Shown piece after piece: positions 26,475 through 36,118 of a stretch of DNA of 64,000 nucleotides. Each line of letters begins with the position of its first letter. The first letter of the stretch is position 1. Both the position numbers and the translations under genes were made by a program. The DNA comes from an uncultured Acetatifactor sp. (lineage in GTDB: Bacteria > Bacillota > Clostridia > Lachnospirales > Lachnospiraceae): assembly GCA_910577235.1 (NCBI GenBank), contig CAJTMX010000008.1:11160-75159 (forward strand). Reading direction: 5' to 3'. The notes under the pieces are model-generated. The model searched no databases. It was not told the DNA's origin and worked only from the letters and a program-made list of their open reading frames with translations.

Positions 26475-27314
26475 CTATCTGCTTTTGTTGGGAGTATGTC
26501 CGGTATATTTTTTGAAGGTTCGGATAAAGTTGGCGTAATCCTTGAATCCCGTGTTAAAGCATGTGTCGGTCACGGATTGTCCCTGGGCGAGAAGAGACTG
26601 CGCAAGGTCGATCTTTTTTTCCAGAATATAAGTTTTCAGCGGGATTCCGGTATATTGCTTAAATATTTTCCCGATATAGTCCTTATTGTAGCTGAGTTCG
26701 TTTCCGATATCGGTGAGAGTAAAGCTCTCGGTGATGTTATCGTTTATATATTGTATTGTCCGTGTTATAAGCGGCGGCATAATATTAGCGGGTATATTTT
26801 CTGATTCGATAAATTTCCGGCAGACAAAATAAAGCACCTGCATACAGTACGAATTGGCAAGTATGTCACTGCAAAAGGCATCGCTGTCCAGCGAATCCCT
26901 CAGGGAAACAAACAGCGCTAAAAGAGTAAGGATATCGTCTTCGGACAGAGTGACTATGTTATTCTGTCCGGGACTTCTTTTATCAAAAAAGGATATGAAA
27001 TTGGTCTTTTCCGTGGTCAGACTCTGTAAAAATTTGGTGGATAGATTCAGGGTATAGCGTTCGTATGAGCCGCCGTCCAGACTTACTGCAAGATGATATT
27101 CGGTAGGGTTCATGATCGCCAGGGCGCCTCTTCCAATATGAACGCAGGAATGTTCCACAAGCATATTGATGTCTCCCTGTAAAAGAAGGTATATTTCATA
27201 ACCGTTATGCCTGTGAAATATGTTCTTGTAATTTCCCCCGATACGGTGTTCAAGTAGAATATTTTCTTTTATTTCCTCATAAATGTAGGGCATACTGCCG
27301 TTTTGCTGTTCCAT
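26475..27314 (-). CDS. AraC family transcriptional regulator
   Basis: A 279-residue regulator. The N-terminal cupin-like ligand domain includes FHRHNGYEIYLLLQGD. The C-terminal pair of helix-turn-helix motifs begins RTIQYINDNITESFTLTDIG and ends with the family signature DYANFIRTFKKYTGHTPNKSR. The start MEQQNGSMPYIYEEI has GGAGGAG upstream. It is divergent from the SGNH esterase and GH115 genes, so it is probably their sugar-responsive activator. Base composition here is more A+T-rich than in the flanking genes. Confidence 0.93.
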   Translation of the reverse strand: MEQQNGSMPYIYEEIKENILLEHRIGGNYKNIFHRHNGYEIYLLLQGDINMLVEHSCVHIGRGALAIMNPTEYHLAVSLDGGSYERYTLNLSTKFLQSLTTEKTNFISFFDKRSPGQNNIVTLSEDDILTLLALFVSLRDSLDSDAFCSDILANSYCMQVLYFVCRKFIESENIPANIMPPLITRTIQYINDNITESFTLTDIGNELSYNKDYIGKIFKQYTGIPLKTYILEKKIDLAQSLLAQGQSVTDTCFNTGFKDYANFIRTFKKYTGHTPNKSR

Positions 27315-27333
27315 GATGATCTCCTCCGCCAAA

Positions 27334-27362
27334 AATATATCATTTGACAGCTGAAAACGCAA
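27334..27362 (-). promoter_or_regulatory. Promoter of the AraC-type gene
   Basis: TTGCGT, 17 bp, TATATT on the minus strand. The divergent promoter of the esterase gene must lie between this and 27459; TACAAT near 27430 is a candidate -10 box. Confidence 0.6.
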
Positions 27363-27458
27363 TATTTCTGGACAAAAAAGCAAAGAAACTTGCAACAGCA
27401 GATATTATCATGGTTATAGAAATGGTATACAATTCTGTAAACATGGGAGGATATATTT

Positions 27459-28643
27459 ATGAACAAAAACCAACAGGCAGACACGCCCATGTCATGGGTT
27501 ACGACATGGGGAACGGCAGAGGAGAATTTTATAGCCACTCCTGAAGGTATGCCAGAGCCTCTTGCAGACACAACGGTCCGTCAGATTATCCAGGTGACCT
27601 CCTCCGGGGACGAGATGAAACTGAGACTTTCTAACCGGTACGGCAAAAGCGATGTTGTGATACGATCCATGCATGTGGCAAAACAGATAAAGGCAGATCA
27701 GTCTGCAATAGACCTGTCAACTGATACCGTAGTCAAAGCATTGGGTTCGGAGAAAATCCTTATTCCCGCGGGTGAGGTTATAGAGACGGACCCGCTTGGT
27801 TTCAGCGTTAAGGCCCTCGATAATATCGCGATAACCATGTACTTTGACGCCGCTCCCGCGGCAACGGAGGAAATGACGGGACACCGGGGAGCAAGGGCCA
27901 CTACCTATCAGGTATCGGGAAACCAAGTCTCGGCAGAGACCTTTTCTTCGCCTGCCACCACCACGTCATGGTACTTTTTGGCAGATGTGTCACTCATGTC
28001 CCCGGCGGGAAGTAAGGCGGTAATATGTTTCGGCGATTCTATTACGGACGGTTTCGGAACAGACTGGGTGGTGCCGGGAAAAAGACCGGATACTTATTCG
28101 CGATGGGTAGATTTTTTCGCAAAAAGACTTCAAGCAAACGAAAGCACAAAACATATTTCCGTAGTCAATAAAGGCATCGGCGCTAACTCCATATTAGGAT
28201 CATGGCCCACGGATGCAGGGAGAGACAGATTTAAGAGAGACCTGCTGGGACCGGACGGCGCGGCATATTGTATCCTTCTGTTCGGCGTCAACGATCTTCT
28301 TTCCCTGTCCGATACCGGTAAATATGACAGACTTATTCCCGAGTATCAGAAGATGGTGGCGCTGTGCCATGAAAACGGGATAAAAATATATGGAGCGCCC
28401 ATACTTCCTTTCGGAAAAAACCAGGATCATACCGAAGCTGCCGAGGAGGTAAGAACAAAGATCAACGACTGGATGCGCAGCCCTGATTCCCATATGGACG
28501 GTATTATCGATTTTGAGGGCGCTTTGGCCGATCCGGCTGATCCAAAATGCATTTTACATAAATACGCTCCGTTAGACGGTCTGCATCCGTATGACGGATA
28601 TGAAACGATGGCAGAAGCGATCGATTTAACAATGTTTGCATAA
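27459..28643 (+). CDS. SGNH/GDSL hydrolase, probable carbohydrate esterase
   Basis: A 394-residue protein. The first 180 residues are a beta-rich domain, followed by an SGNH hydrolase domain: block I is CFGDSITDG with nucleophile Ser194, block II holds the Gly in NKGIGANS, block III is LFGVNDLL, and block V is DGLHPYDGY with the catalytic Asp and His. This domain order is common among bacterial GDSL esterases that deacetylate xylan or other polysaccharides. No signal peptide is visible, so the substrate is probably an imported oligosaccharide. GGGAGG precedes the ATG. It is 114 bp upstream of the GH115 gene. Confidence 0.9.
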   Translation: MNKNQQADTPMSWVTTWGTAEENFIATPEGMPEPLADTTVRQIIQVTSSGDEMKLRLSNRYGKSDVVIRSMHVAKQIKADQSAIDLSTDTVVKALGSEKILIPAGEVIETDPLGFSVKALDNIAITMYFDAAPAATEEMTGHRGARATTYQVSGNQVSAETFSSPATTTSWYFLADVSLMSPAGSKAVICFGDSITDGFGTDWVVPGKRPDTYSRWVDFFAKRLQANESTKHISVVNKGIGANSILGSWPTDAGRDRFKRDLLGPDGAAYCILLFGVNDLLSLSDTGKYDRLIPEYQKMVALCHENGIKIYGAPILPFGKNQDHTEAAEEVRTKINDWMRSPDSHMDGIIDFEGALADPADPKCILHKYAPLDGLHPYDGYETMAEAIDLTMFA

Positions 28644-28756
28644 TATGGAAATTTGAACCCGTCAGATAGTCGTGTAGGCGCGTGAGAGGGACTATACCTT
28701 TCAAAACCATTGCGCAGCGATTGAGAGGCCGAATGGTCTTCAATAGGAGAATTGGC

Positions 28757-31700
28757 ATGAATACTCAAATGATACTTGAAGGTACAATCCGTATCGGTTA
28801 TTACAACGGCGAAACGTCCGCAGTGAAAATCGCTCTCAATAATCTGAGAGATGACTTAATAAAAATTACGGGTGCGGACGTACAGCTTATTGAGCTATGC
28901 GCGGAAGATATTATAGACGGCATTGACATATTGGCCGCCACAAAAGATGTAAAAAGATTTGACAAATGGGGCGCGTCTCCAGAGGAAAAGGAGATTCTTG
29001 ACGCATGGGAGGGCTACGTTATAAAAGAGTGTGAGGGAACTCTCTATATAAACGGAGCCGACAAGCGCGGCACAATATATGGAATATATGAAATGTCGGC
29101 TTATTTCGGCGTATCGCCCTGGTATTTCTTTGCGGATGTACCTGTAAGGAAGAAAACCCGTATTGTAATTCCGGACAATTTTTTCAGAGCCGACTATCCA
29201 TCGGTTCAGTACAGAGGTATCTTTTTAAATGACGAGGAAGAATTGGAGGAATGGGCAGTAAAGCATACAAATGACGGCACCATAGGACCTGAATTGTATG
29301 AAAAAATATATGAACTGATACTCCGGCTTAAGGGCAACTATCTGTGGCCTGCCATGCATGTCAATTATTTTCAGGAAAATCCTAAAAGCGCTTGGCTTGC
29401 CAATGAAATGGGGATCGTGATCGGCACATCCCACTGCGATATGCTCATGCGCAGCAACCAGAACGAGTGGACGCCCTGGCTCGATAAAAAAGGTTATAAA
29501 AGCGATTACAATGCCGTCCATGCGGGGAAATTGAACACCTCGGATGATAAAGAGCGCGAAACGATATATTATGATTATTCTATACCCGGCAAAAACAGAG
29601 AAGTTATCAGAGAATACTGGCGCGAGAGCGTGGAAATGAACAGGGATTACGAAGTCTGTTATACCATCGGTATGAGAGGCGTTCACGATTATGGTTTCTC
29701 AACTAAGATGATAAATGAGGACGCCACACTTACCGGGGAAGAAAAGCTTGCGGCAAAGATCAGACTTTTGGAGACCATCATGGACGACCAGAGGCAGCTC
29801 ATCAAGACAGAGTGCGGTCTTTCGTCGGCTTCCTGCGCTTTGCAGTCATTTATTCCGTACAAGGAGGTTCTTGAACTCTATAACGCAGGCCTTACGATCC
29901 CTGACGATGTCACTCTCATCTGGGTAAATGATAACTTTGGACATATCAGACGTTATCCGGACAAGAGGGAGAGAAAAAGAGCCGGTGGGCACGGATTGTA
30001 TTTTCATGCGTCCTACTGGGGAGCCACCGAGATGAGCTATCTTTTCTTTAATACGATGCCCCTTTCACATACCACAAATGAGCTTAGAAAGGCCTACGCC
30101 AACGGCATACGGAAGATGTGGGTCTTAAACGTAGGCGCGCTAAAGCCGCTCGAAATGGATATGGAAACATTTCTTAATTACGCGTGGAACGCAGGTAAGG
30201 ATACGGCTGTGACCTGCGATATTCATGGGTATACCGCACAGTGGTTTGATTCCTATTTTTCGGGCGGATACGGCGAGGAACTTGCGGATTTATACGAAGA
30301 ATACACTCATCTGACCAACGCCAGGAAGATAGAGCAAATGCAGCCCATGGTATTTACTCAGGCAGGCTACGGAGACGAGGCCGGAGCACGTCTGTGCAGG
30401 CTGGAAAAAGTATTTGCCCGGGCCAATGAAATATATACATGTCTCCCCGACAGTGAAAAAGATGCCTTTTTCCAGATGTTTTTGTTTAAGGTTCATTCTT
30501 CCTATTATGTGAACCATGCGTTTTATTATGCCGACCGCAGCGTTCTTTCTTATGACAGAGGAAACCATATGGCTGCGGACCTTTATACCAAATACTCCCG
30601 CAAAATGACCCAGTATTTTAAAAAGATGCTGCGTTATTACAATGTGCATATGCAGGATGGCAAGTGGGAAAACATTCTTACTCCCGATTCTTTTCCTCCT
30701 CCGGGTATTTGTTTTTATCCCGTGTGCAGACCTTCGATCAATAGAAGGGAGCTGGATGTTAAAGCTGTTATGTGGAATGGAAACGAAACCTCAAATGAGG
30801 GAAGTATTGCATTTTACAGCGGGGGCATACGCAAAAAATGGTTTGAGATCGGCAATACCCACACCTCCGCTATCTCGTTTGAAATAGCGGGAAAGCCGGC
30901 ATGGCTTGATATATCGGAAGAATCCGGAAAAATCAATGAGGAGAAACGTATCTACATAAGTGTCAACGATGAGAAGGCCTATGTGGGCAATGAGGCCGAA
31001 TTAACAATCCGCCTTATTGAAAAAGAGCAGGAGATTCATATAAAGGTTAAAGCACAGACCGGATGTAAGGACGGTGAAAACCGGATGTCCCATCTTGAAG
31101 ACGACGGAGCGGTCTGTATCTATGCGGAGGATTATAAGGACTGCTGCGCGCCCGTGTATTTACCGCCGCTTAACGAAACCGGCTGGTATAAAGTGTATGG
31201 TATGGGGCGGGAAGGCGGCAGTGTAGTTATGGCATATAATCCCACGCTTTGTCCGTTAAGCGATATATCTATTACGGATAACCCTTATATTACTTATGAT
31301 TTTTCCCTTTTCAGCGAGGGCGAATTTGAACTTGAAGTGACAAGATTCCTAACGCTTAACTCCGTGGGCAGAGTTAGGTTTGGCATAGGGATCGATGGTT
31401 TTGAGCCGTTTATATTGGAATCGGAAACCAACGACGAGTGGCGGGGAAACTGGCATGACAGCGTTATGAACAACGGTGAGAAATTATATACAAAGCTACC
31501 CTATCTGTCCGCTGGCAAACATACAATAAAAGTGTATATGATCGATAATTATGTGACGCTGGAAAAGTTTGTAATATACACGCAGAAGAGACGCGAAACC
31601 TATTATGGGGCCGTTTTGCCGCCTTCCATAACAGACGAACCCAGGGTATGCTGGGAAACCCTTGATAGCATTCGATCCGATCTTTATTGTGAGGACGATA

Positions 31701-32395
31701 CGGAACTATTGCCTGACATGGTATATGCTGATCAGGAATTTTGGATGTATAACAGGCTTTATATGAAAAATGATATTGTTAAGCAGTCTTATATGGAAAG
31801 GGGACGGTATGACAGCTATTATGAAGCCGGAACTGCACAGGATATAGCGGCTCTGTTTGGCAAGGGCATCTTTGTGGAAAAGGATGGAAAGATTGCCATA
31901 GAGGCGGAGTATGCGCTGGCGGGTGATACAGACGCGTATCTCACGCCTGACGTCACAGGTAAAATATATTGGAGACATGTGCACGCGCTGTCCGACGGAG
32001 GCCGCGGCCTTGCAATGCAGGTATCCGGTAATCCCTATACCTGGGAAAACGCAAAGGATGCTCCTGGCATGCATTATCGCATCAATGTTTCGGAGGAAGG
32101 CGAGTATAACGTATGGCTCCTTATACTATATGAAAACCATATGTCCGACAGTTGTTATTTCGCGGTTGACGGGGAAGCGCTACCCCGGAGCATACAGTAC
32201 AATAACGGTCAGTTATGTAATTATGCAACGCTGCATATGTATTATTGGTGCGTGACGGGCAGGATACATTTTTCCGCAGGAGAACACATCTTTTCCATAT
32301 ATGCATGTGATACGGGACTGCAGATAGACAGAATCTACTTGAGTAGGGGAGAGGAGCACCCGCCACTTGATAAGGACTGGACGGTTTCCAGATAA
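28757..32395 (+). CDS. Glycoside hydrolase family 115, xylan alpha-1,2-glucuronidase
   Basis: A 1212-residue enzyme that should remove (4-O-methyl-)glucuronic acid from the side chains of xylan. The N-terminal domain contains the GH115 pattern GADKRGTIYGIYEMSAYFGVSPW, followed by YRGIFLNDEEE, LRLKGNYLWPAMH and GIVIGTSHCDMLMRS, all characteristic of the family barrel. The C-terminal 400 residues form beta-rich accessory domains of the kind seen at the end of GH115. No signal peptide is present. The start MNTQMILEG has AGGAG 7 bp upstream. It partners with the esterase before it in debranching of acetylated glucuronoxylan oligosaccharides. Confidence 0.95.
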   Translation: MNTQMILEGTIRIGYYNGETSAVKIALNNLRDDLIKITGADVQLIELCAEDIIDGIDILAATKDVKRFDKWGASPEEKEILDAWEGYVIKECEGTLYINGADKRGTIYGIYEMSAYFGVSPWYFFADVPVRKKTRIVIPDNFFRADYPSVQYRGIFLNDEEELEEWAVKHTNDGTIGPELYEKIYELILRLKGNYLWPAMHVNYFQENPKSAWLANEMGIVIGTSHCDMLMRSNQNEWTPWLDKKGYKSDYNAVHAGKLNTSDDKERETIYYDYSIPGKNREVIREYWRESVEMNRDYEVCYTIGMRGVHDYGFSTKMINEDATLTGEEKLAAKIRLLETIMDDQRQLIKTECGLSSASCALQSFIPYKEVLELYNAGLTIPDDVTLIWVNDNFGHIRRYPDKRERKRAGGHGLYFHASYWGATEMSYLFFNTMPLSHTTNELRKAYANGIRKMWVLNVGALKPLEMDMETFLNYAWNAGKDTAVTCDIHGYTAQWFDSYFSGGYGEELADLYEEYTHLTNARKIEQMQPMVFTQAGYGDEAGARLCRLEKVFARANEIYTCLPDSEKDAFFQMFLFKVHSSYYVNHAFYYADRSVLSYDRGNHMAADLYTKYSRKMTQYFKKMLRYYNVHMQDGKWENILTPDSFPPPGICFYPVCRPSINRRELDVKAVMWNGNETSNEGSIAFYSGGIRKKWFEIGNTHTSAISFEIAGKPAWLDISEESGKINEEKRIYISVNDEKAYVGNEAELTIRLIEKEQEIHIKVKAQTGCKDGENRMSHLEDDGAVCIYAEDYKDCCAPVYLPPLNETGWYKVYGMGREGGSVVMAYNPTLCPLSDISITDNPYITYDFSLFSEGEFELEVTRFLTLNSVGRVRFGIGIDGFEPFILESETNDEWRGNWHDSVMNNGEKLYTKLPYLSAGKHTIKVYMIDNYVTLEKFVIYTQKRRETYYGAVLPPSITDEPRVCWETLDSIRSDLYCEDDTELLPDMVYADQEFWMYNRLYMKNDIVKQSYMERGRYDSYYEAGTAQDIAALFGKGIFVEKDGKIAIEAEYALAGDTDAYLTPDVTGKIYWRHVHALSDGGRGLAMQVSGNPYTWENAKDAPGMHYRINVSEEGEYNVWLLILYENHMSDSCYFAVDGEALPRSIQYNNGQLCNYATLHMYYWCVTGRIHFSAGEHIFSIYACDTGLQIDRIYLSRGEEHPPLDKDWTVSR

Positions 32396-32495
32396 TGGCC
32401 AATCTTTACCGGATAGTTCTTTGCCATGGACCATTTGCGGCATGTTTATGAAATATACAACACGCATTTCGGTACTGGCAGGAACAGACACCATT

Positions 32496-33809
32496 TTACG
32501 GCAGAGGCATCAACATTTTCATGCGGAAAAGTCCGTTCTCCTGGCTGATCAGGCACTGACCGTGGTATTTTTCTACGGTTTTCCTGATGTTCCTGATCCC
32601 GAAACCGTGTAAAAAATCATCTCCCTTGGAAGTTTTGTCATATCCTGTCCTGTCCGGCAGACAGTTGTTTTCTATCACAATGGACAGCATATCCCTTACG
32701 CAGTCCGCTTTCACAGTGACCAGCCTTCGCTCCGGCGTGAGCGCGAGGCTGGCCTCTAACGCATTGTCCAGCGCATTGCCAAATATGGTACTGATATCCA
32801 TAGGCTCTATAAAACTACCCTGGGCAAAGCAGACCACAGCGGAAAAATCGATTTGGTTCTCTTTCGCCACCCTGGCTTTGTCCCGAAGAATGATATCCAG
32901 AAAATCATTGCCAGTACGCACATAGTCCTCATAGTCCGCAATCTGGCGGCGCAGATCTGCGGCCATCTGACGGGCCTCCTGGCTGTCCTGTCTCTCCAGC
33001 AGCAACAGATGGTTCTTCATATCGTGATACAGACCTCTCACTTTCTCTTCCGCTTTCAGTTTTTCCTCATAATAGGCAAACTGCCGGGCAAGAAGTTGGG
33101 CTTCCCGTGCCGTCTGCTCCGAACGGCTCATATATGCCACCAGCAAAACGCCCACAAACGCACCCAGTACGATAAAGACGCACAGCGGATACACTATATA
33201 GTTGGCCTGGGTGATAAAGAGTAAGGTGGTAAAAATGGCAATGGTAGGAACCAACATCATAAAGTCCGCGATCAGCCAGGTTCTTCTGCCGATTTCCCCG
33301 GAGACCACCTGCCTCTTATTCTTTCTCATGAATAGCAGGACACCCGCCCAAAACAGCACCTGGGCCGTGTTGGACAGGAAGTATATTACCGTGCTCATCA
33401 GATGCATCTCCCCAGTCCAGTTGACCAGACGGCCCGCCTGGTCACGTACCGGGCTGGGAGCATGACTGAGGGCGAAAAACAGATCGCTGGACACATTGAT
33501 CTGTAAAAAGTTCACCGCCACGATCAGGGGATAGAATATGAGAATAGCCGCCAGTTTTTTCTCCCATTTTCCGGTGTAAAACACAAATATGCAAGCGACA
33601 AATCCCAGCAGCGCCAGCGAAATATTCCACGGATCGTCCAGATAGACCGGCAGGGGAACGATCTGCGAGAGGACCAGCAGCGCCAACAACCTGGGAACCC
33701 AGTGTTTTCTCAGGGGGATAAAAACGGCTATGGCCAAATATGCCAGGAGAATACGGGCCGTTCCCTGCACATAGTTAAACATGTCCAAAAACTTGATCAC
33801 ATTCTCCAT
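32496..33809 (-). CDS. Sensor histidine kinase, GHKL (AgrC-like) type
   Basis: A 437-residue membrane kinase with about six or seven hydrophobic segments in the first 220 residues, a coiled coil, the phospho-acceptor motif GLYHDMKNHLLLL, and a GHKL ATPase domain with the N-box FGNALDNALEA and G-box GFGIRNIRKTV. The start at 33809 shares one base with the stop of the response regulator gene (TAATG), so translation is coupled. AgrC-type kinases usually sense peptides, but here the partner operon gene is a formate/nitrite transporter, so the signal may be metabolic (inference). Confidence 0.92.
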   Translation of the reverse strand: MENVIKFLDMFNYVQGTARILLAYLAIAVFIPLRKHWVPRLLALLVLSQIVPLPVYLDDPWNISLALLGFVACIFVFYTGKWEKKLAAILIFYPLIVAVNFLQINVSSDLFFALSHAPSPVRDQAGRLVNWTGEMHLMSTVIYFLSNTAQVLFWAGVLLFMRKNKRQVVSGEIGRRTWLIADFMMLVPTIAIFTTLLFITQANYIVYPLCVFIVLGAFVGVLLVAYMSRSEQTAREAQLLARQFAYYEEKLKAEEKVRGLYHDMKNHLLLLERQDSQEARQMAADLRRQIADYEDYVRTGNDFLDIILRDKARVAKENQIDFSAVVCFAQGSFIEPMDISTIFGNALDNALEASLALTPERRLVTVKADCVRDMLSIVIENNCLPDRTGYDKTSKGDDFLHGFGIRNIRKTVEKYHGQCLISQENGLFRMKMLMPLP

Positions 33810-34519
33810 TACAATCTGTCCCCCCAATAATCCGCAAGCTCTTCCATCACCGATTTGCGCTTGGGCTGACTGATAGGTATTACCTCGCCATCAGTCAGAG
33901 TGATCTCCAGCTTACCCACGCGCTTTACAAAAAAGAGGTTCACCAGATAGCCGGAATGACAGCGTATAAAGTGGGCCTCCTTCAGCTGCGCCTCCAATTC
34001 TTTCATCTTTTTATAGGAGATGATCTCCCCGCTGTCCGTATGCAGCTTTACATTCCTGTTATAGGTTTCCAGATAATGCAGAGTACTCAGATCCACTCTA
34101 TGGCAGCCGTCCTCATTGTTTACAAGGATATACTTTTTGTCCTCCCGTCTATAGCTTTCCAGCCAGCGGTCCAACTCCCGTTTCAGGCGCGCGTACTTAA
34201 TGGGCTTGATAATATAATTCACCGCATGATATTCATAGCCTGCCAGCGCGTATCTGGTTAGGGAAGTCAGAAAAATAATACTCACTTTCCCGTCTTTAGC
34301 CCGAATCCTCTTTGCCGCCTCCAGACCGTCCATAATATCCATCTGAATATCCAGAAAGATCAGATCCAACTCTATCTTGTCTCTTTCAATCAATTCCCGG
34401 CCGTTGCGAAACAAAGTGGTACGGATCTCCGTACCACTCTCCCGGGCATATTGCCCGATCATATCCTCCAGTTCTCTGGCAAAATCCTGTTCGTCATCGC
34501 ATATTCCGATATTGTACAT
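33809..34519 (-). CDS. LytTR family response regulator
   Basis: A 236-residue regulator. The receiver domain begins MYNIGICDDEQDF with an acidic pocket, the phospho-acceptor Asp in LIFLDIQMD and the conserved Lys in IIKPIKY. The C-terminal LytTR DNA-binding domain contains ILVNNEDGCHRVDLS and FIRCHSGYLVNLFFV. Its start lies 5 bp after the stop of the transporter gene, with GGAGGAG 11 bp before the ATG. It forms an operon with the transporter upstream and the kinase downstream. Confidence 0.94.
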   Translation of the reverse strand: MYNIGICDDEQDFARELEDMIGQYARESGTEIRTTLFRNGRELIERDKIELDLIFLDIQMDIMDGLEAAKRIRAKDGKVSIIFLTSLTRYALAGYEYHAVNYIIKPIKYARLKRELDRWLESYRREDKKYILVNNEDGCHRVDLSTLHYLETYNRNVKLHTDSGEIISYKKMKELEAQLKEAHFIRCHSGYLVNLFFVKRVGKLEITLTDGEVIPISQPKRKSVMEELADYWGDRL

Positions 34520-34524
34520 GTCGA

Positions 34525-35370
34525 TCAGTACTCCTCCGCAATATCCAGTTCTTCCTGTTCCTGTTCCTTTGACACCGGGCTGAGCGGCGTATGACGCAGA
34601 TAGCCCAGCCAGTAGCCGCAGCCCACGATGCCCGCGCCGCCTATGACATTGCCAAGCGTCACAGGTATGATACAATATATAAAGAATCTTGCCCATGTCA
34701 GGCCTTCCGCCGTGATACCGTATTCCCGGGAGGCCAGAAGCGCCGCCGTACCGAAATACATATCGGCTATGCTGTGCTCAAATCCGCACAACACAAACAG
34801 CATAATGGGCCAGAAACTGGCCATCAGTTTGCCGGAAATATTCTTGGCCCCAAAGGACATCCATACCGCGATACATACCAGCACATTGCACAGAATACCC
34901 CGGATCAGGCTATCGGAAAAGCTCAAATTGCATCTGGAAGCCCCCGCCGCCACAACACTGCCCGCCAGGTCCCCGCTAAACAGGCTGGGCGTATGGCCAT
35001 AGACCACGCCGAAAGCCACCATGGCGGCTCCCAGAAAATTTCCTATGAAGACAAAAAACCAGTTTTTCAACATTTTATATACAGGAATCTGTTTCTCCAA
35101 AACCGCCAGAATGATCAATGTATTCCCTGTAAAAAGCTCACTTCCGGCGATCAGCACCATGGCCATACCCGCCGGAAATACCACCGCTCCCAGCAGCTTT
35201 GCCACGGAGGGGTTGGCTATGGTAGACGACGCCGTGGTGGACGCTATACCCGCAAACCCAATAAAAAATCCGGCAAACATACCGAGAATGACCATCTTAA
35301 AAGCGGACAAATGCGTCTTATGTATACTGACTTCCACATAACTTCTGGCAATCTCCAAGGGTGAATGCAT
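34525..35370 (-). CDS. Formate/nitrite transporter family protein
   Basis: A 281-residue channel-type transporter with six membrane segments, forming pentamers in this family. FNT hallmarks include GMFAGFFIGFAGI, LIAGSELFTGNTL, NWFFVFIGNFLGA and CGFEHSIADMYF, which holds the conserved central His. It would move formate, nitrite or a related small anion. The acidic C-terminal tail (EEQEELDIAEEY type) is cytoplasmic. AGGAGG precedes the ATG. It is the first gene of an operon that continues with a LytTR two-component system, an unusual partnership. Confidence 0.95.
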   Translation of the reverse strand: MHSPLEIARSYVEVSIHKTHLSAFKMVILGMFAGFFIGFAGIASTTASSTIANPSVAKLLGAVVFPAGMAMVLIAGSELFTGNTLIILAVLEKQIPVYKMLKNWFFVFIGNFLGAAMVAFGVVYGHTPSLFSGDLAGSVVAAGASRCNLSFSDSLIRGILCNVLVCIAVWMSFGAKNISGKLMASFWPIMLFVLCGFEHSIADMYFGTAALLASREYGITAEGLTWARFFIYCIIPVTLGNVIGGAGIVGCGYWLGYLRHTPLSPVSKEQEQEELDIAEEY

Positions 35371-35503
35371 GGGCAGTACCTCCTAAATATATAAGTCCCG
35401 CATATTCTGTTGCATGGGATTTCGCAGACAGTGACACGCTGCCTGATGATATAAATATTATATGTGAATCGGTAAGATTTAGCAATACTTTCTTAGCACT
35501 AAA

Positions 35504-35545
35504 ATACCGGTCATGACATTCACCAGGCAATGTCATGACCGGTAT
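35504..35545 (-). terminator. Perfect 17-bp hairpin spanning the stop codon
   Basis: The arms 35504-35520 and 35529-35545 are exact complements, with an 8-base loop. The hairpin encodes the last residues (TGHDIAW) and the stop codon of the membrane protein gene and is followed on the minus strand by ATTTTAG, so it probably ends transcription inside the gene's end. Confidence 0.75.
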
Positions 35546-36071
35546 GAGGCCTTATGGCGCAATAGGTAATATCCAGTATAAATACTGCCAGCAGGAAACC
35601 ACACAGGGCCAGCCTCCAGCCCGGCTTGATCCGATGGTACAGTTTCATATAAGCGGGCAACAGATAGCAGTTGAGCAGCATACCCCCCAGGCCAAAGCAC
35701 ACAGCTCCCAGCAGACAGATGCGCCCGTTCAGATTTAGGAAATATCCGCTGTAATCCCACCAGCGCATCCCCCATTTCCATTCCAGCCAGACGCTGGCTG
35801 CGTACTCCAGCCCGCTGCAGAGCAGCGCTGACAACATAAAAGTAACAATGGGCTTTTGATGCAATTTCTGTAACAGAAACCACAGCGCCAGTCCGCCGAC
35901 TCCATAGATGGGCAAGTACGGACCATAATATACTCCCCTGTTGACCAGAGACTGTCTCGTCACCAGATATATCCCTACCTCCCACAGCCAGCCGGCAAAG
36001 GCCAGCAAAAAGAACAACAACACATAAAAATCAAATTTTCTTGCGTTTCCCTTGTTTTTATTCTTCTCCAT
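35520..36071 (-). CDS. Putative ABC transporter permease-like protein (PF06541/CmpB-like)
   Basis: A 183-residue membrane protein with five hydrophobic segments. LAFAGWLWEVGIYLV, RGVYYGPYLPIYGVGGL and FLNLNGRICLLGAVCFGLGG match the small family annotated as putative ABC transporter permease; no ATPase is adjacent, so that name may mislead. The start is uncertain: ATG at 36071 lacks a good ribosome site, and GTG at 36113 has AGGA only 3 bp away. It follows the flavin-type gene at 36119 closely. Confidence 0.75.
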   Translation of the reverse strand: MEKNKNKGNARKFDFYVLLFFLLAFAGWLWEVGIYLVTRQSLVNRGVYYGPYLPIYGVGGLALWFLLQKLHQKPIVTFMLSALLCSGLEYAASVWLEWKWGMRWWDYSGYFLNLNGRICLLGAVCFGLGGMLLNCYLLPAYMKLYHRIKPGWRLALCGFLLAVFILDITYCAIRPHTGHDIAW

Positions 36072-36118
36072 GGGACTAGCATACCCGGTAAAGGGCCGAA
36101 AAATTCCCGCCACAGATC

